Assembly: GCA_009787485.1 (NCBI GenBank)
Contig: WQWP01000120.1
Coordinates: forward strand, 1 to 6,763
DNA length: 6,763 nucleotides
Direction of reading: 5' to 3'
DNA from: Lentimicrobiaceae bacterium
Lineage (GTDB): Bacteria > Bacteroidota > Bacteroidia > Bacteroidales > WCHB1-69
Below the pieces are notes generated by a model. It was not told the origin of the DNA. It made no database searches and saw only the letters and a program-made list of their open reading frames with translations. The position numbers and the translations under genes are program-made. Shown one piece after another: positions 5,198 through 6,763 of this stretch; positions within the stretch are counted from its first letter, which is position 1, and the number at the start of each line of letters is the position of its first letter.

Positions 5198-6607
5198 TTA
5201 TTTCCAACCGCCGCCGAGTGAGCGGTAGAGTTCTATTTTAGCGTAAGTATTTTGTAAATAATATCGCACTAAGCCCACAGCAGAGTTTAATGCATTATCT
5301 TGTGCAAAAAGCAAATCCAGATAGCTTGCTTTACCGCTTTTCAACAATTCTAAAGAGCCGGAAATCGCATGGTTTAATTGTGCTACCTGTAATTTTTGAT
5401 TTTCGATACTCTCTTTTGATAACAGATATGTGATGAATGCATCCGAAACCTCGCGCTGAGCGGCGAGCATCGTATATTCGTAATTATAAATGGCTTGCAG
5501 TTTATTTTCGGCGGCCACATTGCGTTGCGTTTTCAATTGTCGTTGGGCAAAAATAGGAGCGGTTAAACCGGCTAATAATTGCCCCACAAAAGATTGTGGA
5601 AAAGAAAACCAGTTGGCAAAATTAGTCGCATCAAAGCCAATGTTTCCTGAAATGACCAACGACGGATACATGGCAGCCCGCGTGTAATTCCATTGTTCAT
5701 GCGCGGCAATCAGCGCTTTTTCTGCGGCTACCAAATCGGGACGGTTGGCTAAGAGTTGCGCCGGAATACCGGTTTGCAGATAATCTACTTCGCCAAATTG
5801 CGCATCGAATATGGTGCTCCGTTTGATTTCCATAGGAGGTTTCCCGAGCAAAACCGCAATGAGATTTTCAGTAGTTTGAATATTGATTTTAACCTGTGGG
5901 ATAGTAGCCAACGTATAATAATATTGTGCAGCGCCTTGGTTTACAGAAACTTCATTCGTTTTTGCAGCTTCTTTTAAGGCTTTCAACACTTCCAAGCTCT
6001 CTTCCCGTGTTTGTGCCGATGCTTCATAGATCTGAAGTTCATTATCATACGAAATAAGTGCATAATAGGCGGAGGCAATGGCAGCAATCAATTGCGTTTG
6101 CATTGCCTGATAATAGGCTTGCGATTGCTCTAATTGTGCTCTGGCGCTTCGTTTGGCTGAGGCTAATTTCCCCCAAATATCTATTTCCCAAGTAGCGGCT
6201 ACAGCAGGAGACTGAACTAACGTGTTGGCTTGCAATGATAACATGCCTACCGGTTTTAACGTTCCGCCGGCATTTACCCCTTTAATTCCCATTCCCAAAT
6301 TCGCCCCGACAGAAGGCGCAAATGCTGCTTTCGACCTTTTCAGATACTCTTCGGCGGCACGCATTTGGCTTTCGGCTTTTTTAATATCAAAGTTGTTTTG
6401 TAATGCCGTATCAATCAATGCAATTAAATAAGGATCTGCAAAAAAAGTACGCCAATTTACAGTAGCAAAATTGGTGGTAGCTGTTTCAACATTTCGGTAT
6501 TTTTCGGCTTGGCTTGAGAGTTCAGGGCGTGTGTACTTTTTAGTAACGCAAGCGGTAAATGTTAATGTTACCAATAATATTACGAAAAAGGAGTAGATTT
6601 TTTTCAT
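5198..6607 (-). CDS. TolC-like outer-membrane efflux lipoprotein (NodT family)
   Basis: This is the outer-membrane channel of a tripartite efflux pump, normally working with an inner-membrane RND or similar transporter and a periplasmic adaptor. The 469-aa length is typical. The N-terminus is a lipoprotein signal (MKK, hydrophobic stretch 4-19, then TFTAC with C20 as the lipidated cysteine), followed by KKYTRPEL, matching the family pattern of a tyrosine and proline just after the cysteine. Two outer-membrane efflux repeats follow at about 50-255 and 285-465. Landmarks are NWRTFFADPYL (51-61), WEIDIWGKL (140-148), LANRPDLVAAE (286-296), AAMYPSL (311-317) and the terminal YRSLGGGW (461-468). 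The ATG at 6607 has no Shine-Dalgarno sequence. No adaptor or pump gene is visible: kdsC lies downstream and a palindromic repeat lies upstream, so partners are either beyond the right edge or elsewhere. Substrate is unknown. Confidence 0.94.
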   Translation of the reverse strand: MKKIYSFFVILLVTLTFTACVTKKYTRPELSSQAEKYRNVETATTNFATVNWRTFFADPYLIALIDTALQNNFDIKKAESQMRAAEEYLKRSKAAFAPSVGANLGMGIKGVNAGGTLKPVGMLSLQANTLVQSPAVAATWEIDIWGKLASAKRSARAQLEQSQAYYQAMQTQLIAAIASAYYALISYDNELQIYEASAQTREESLEVLKALKEAAKTNEVSVNQGAAQYYYTLATIPQVKINIQTTENLIAVLLGKPPMEIKRSTIFDAQFGEVDYLQTGIPAQLLANRPDLVAAEKALIAAHEQWNYTRAAMYPSLVISGNIGFDATNFANWFSFPQSFVGQLLAGLTAPIFAQRQLKTQRNVAAENKLQAIYNYEYTMLAAQREVSDAFITYLLSKESIENQKLQVAQLNHAISGSLELLKSGKASYLDLLFAQDNALNSAVGLVRYYLQNTYAKIELYRSLGGGWK

Positions 6608-6638
6608 GTTATAAAAAACATAATATAAATTGCAACGG

Positions 6639-6646
6639 CAAAAATA
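6639..6646 (-). promoter_or_regulatory. Candidate -7 element for the efflux lipoprotein gene
   Basis: On the minus strand TATTTTTG matches TAnnTTTG exactly and would start transcription near 6633, about 25 nt before the ATG at 6607. No good TTG/TTTG is found at the expected -33 distance. If used, it allows this gene to be expressed separately from anything upstream of the palindrome. Confidence 0.4.
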
Positions 6647-6675
6647 AGGATTTAATTGAATTTTCGTTTAATTTT

Positions 6676-6739
6676 ATTCTCGCAAAGACGCGAAGGCGCA
6701 AAGAGAAAGAACTTTGCGCCTTCGCGTCTTTGCGAGAAT
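6676..6739. repeat. Perfect palindromic repeat, 28-bp arms
   Basis: The arm at 6676-6703 is a perfect inverted copy of 6712-6739 around an 8-nt purine loop (AGAAAGAA). The arms are built from short similar units (GCAAAGACGC, GCGAAGGCGC). The structure is intergenic, about 70 nt upstream of the efflux gene start and outside its candidate promoter. It could terminate an upstream minus-strand gene, but no U-tract follows. It resembles, from memory, GCAAAGACGC-type repeats scattered in many bacterial genomes; copy number here is unknown. Confidence 0.8.
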
Positions 6740-6763
6740 TTACATTCCCAATCAGAACTGCTC

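Noticed and set aside
6752..6763. Possible 3' end of another minus-strand gene (three codons then TGA)
   Set aside because: Three codons cannot identify a gene; only the continuation beyond 6763 would show it.

Overview
The window looks like chromosomal DNA of a Gram-negative member of the Bacteroidota. The evidence is indirect. Several gene starts sit behind exact matches to the Bacteroidota -7 element TAnnTTTG. Leaders are A/T-rich and, with one exception, lack a Shine-Dalgarno sequence. The gene content (KdsC for the LPS sugar Kdo, a NodT-type outer-membrane efflux lipoprotein) requires an outer membrane. No rRNA, tRNA, CRISPR array or transposase gene is visible. I cannot name the species.

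Layout from left to right. (1) 1-780, minus strand: an ABC-2 type exporter operon, with an ATPase followed 2 nt later by a permease that runs off the left edge. (2) 861-1084: a striking intergenic element with long inverted arms and six hairpins; its right arm reaches into the 3' end of dxs. (3) 1057-3804, minus strand: panB (pantothenate/CoA pathway) then dxs (MEP isoprenoid pathway), 12 nt apart. (4) 3805-4004: a divergent control region with candidate promoters for both sides and an operator-like dyad. (5) 4005-4583, plus strand: an AAG/MPG-type 3-methyladenine DNA glycosylase. (6) 4568-4625: a repeat-built inverted sequence between two convergent genes. (7) 4630-5151, minus strand: kdsC. 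(8) 5175-5194: a compact hairpin. (9) 5198-6607, minus strand: the outer-membrane efflux lipoprotein gene. (10) 6676-6739: a perfect 28-bp-arm palindrome upstream of it.

The genes are ordinary housekeeping and efflux functions and do not form one pathway. The unusual part is the intergenic DNA. Every gap of more than a few dozen bases holds a different palindromic structure, and in two cases (dxs and the glycosylase) the repeat arm encodes the last residues and stop codon of the neighbouring protein. The 861-1084 element is the strongest candidate for something undescribed. Its two arms are inverted copies of a two-hairpin unit, and the only differences between the arms are a compensating base-pair change in the local hairpin. 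That suggests the small hairpins, rather than the long duplex, are the conserved unit, as in REP/BIME-type elements.
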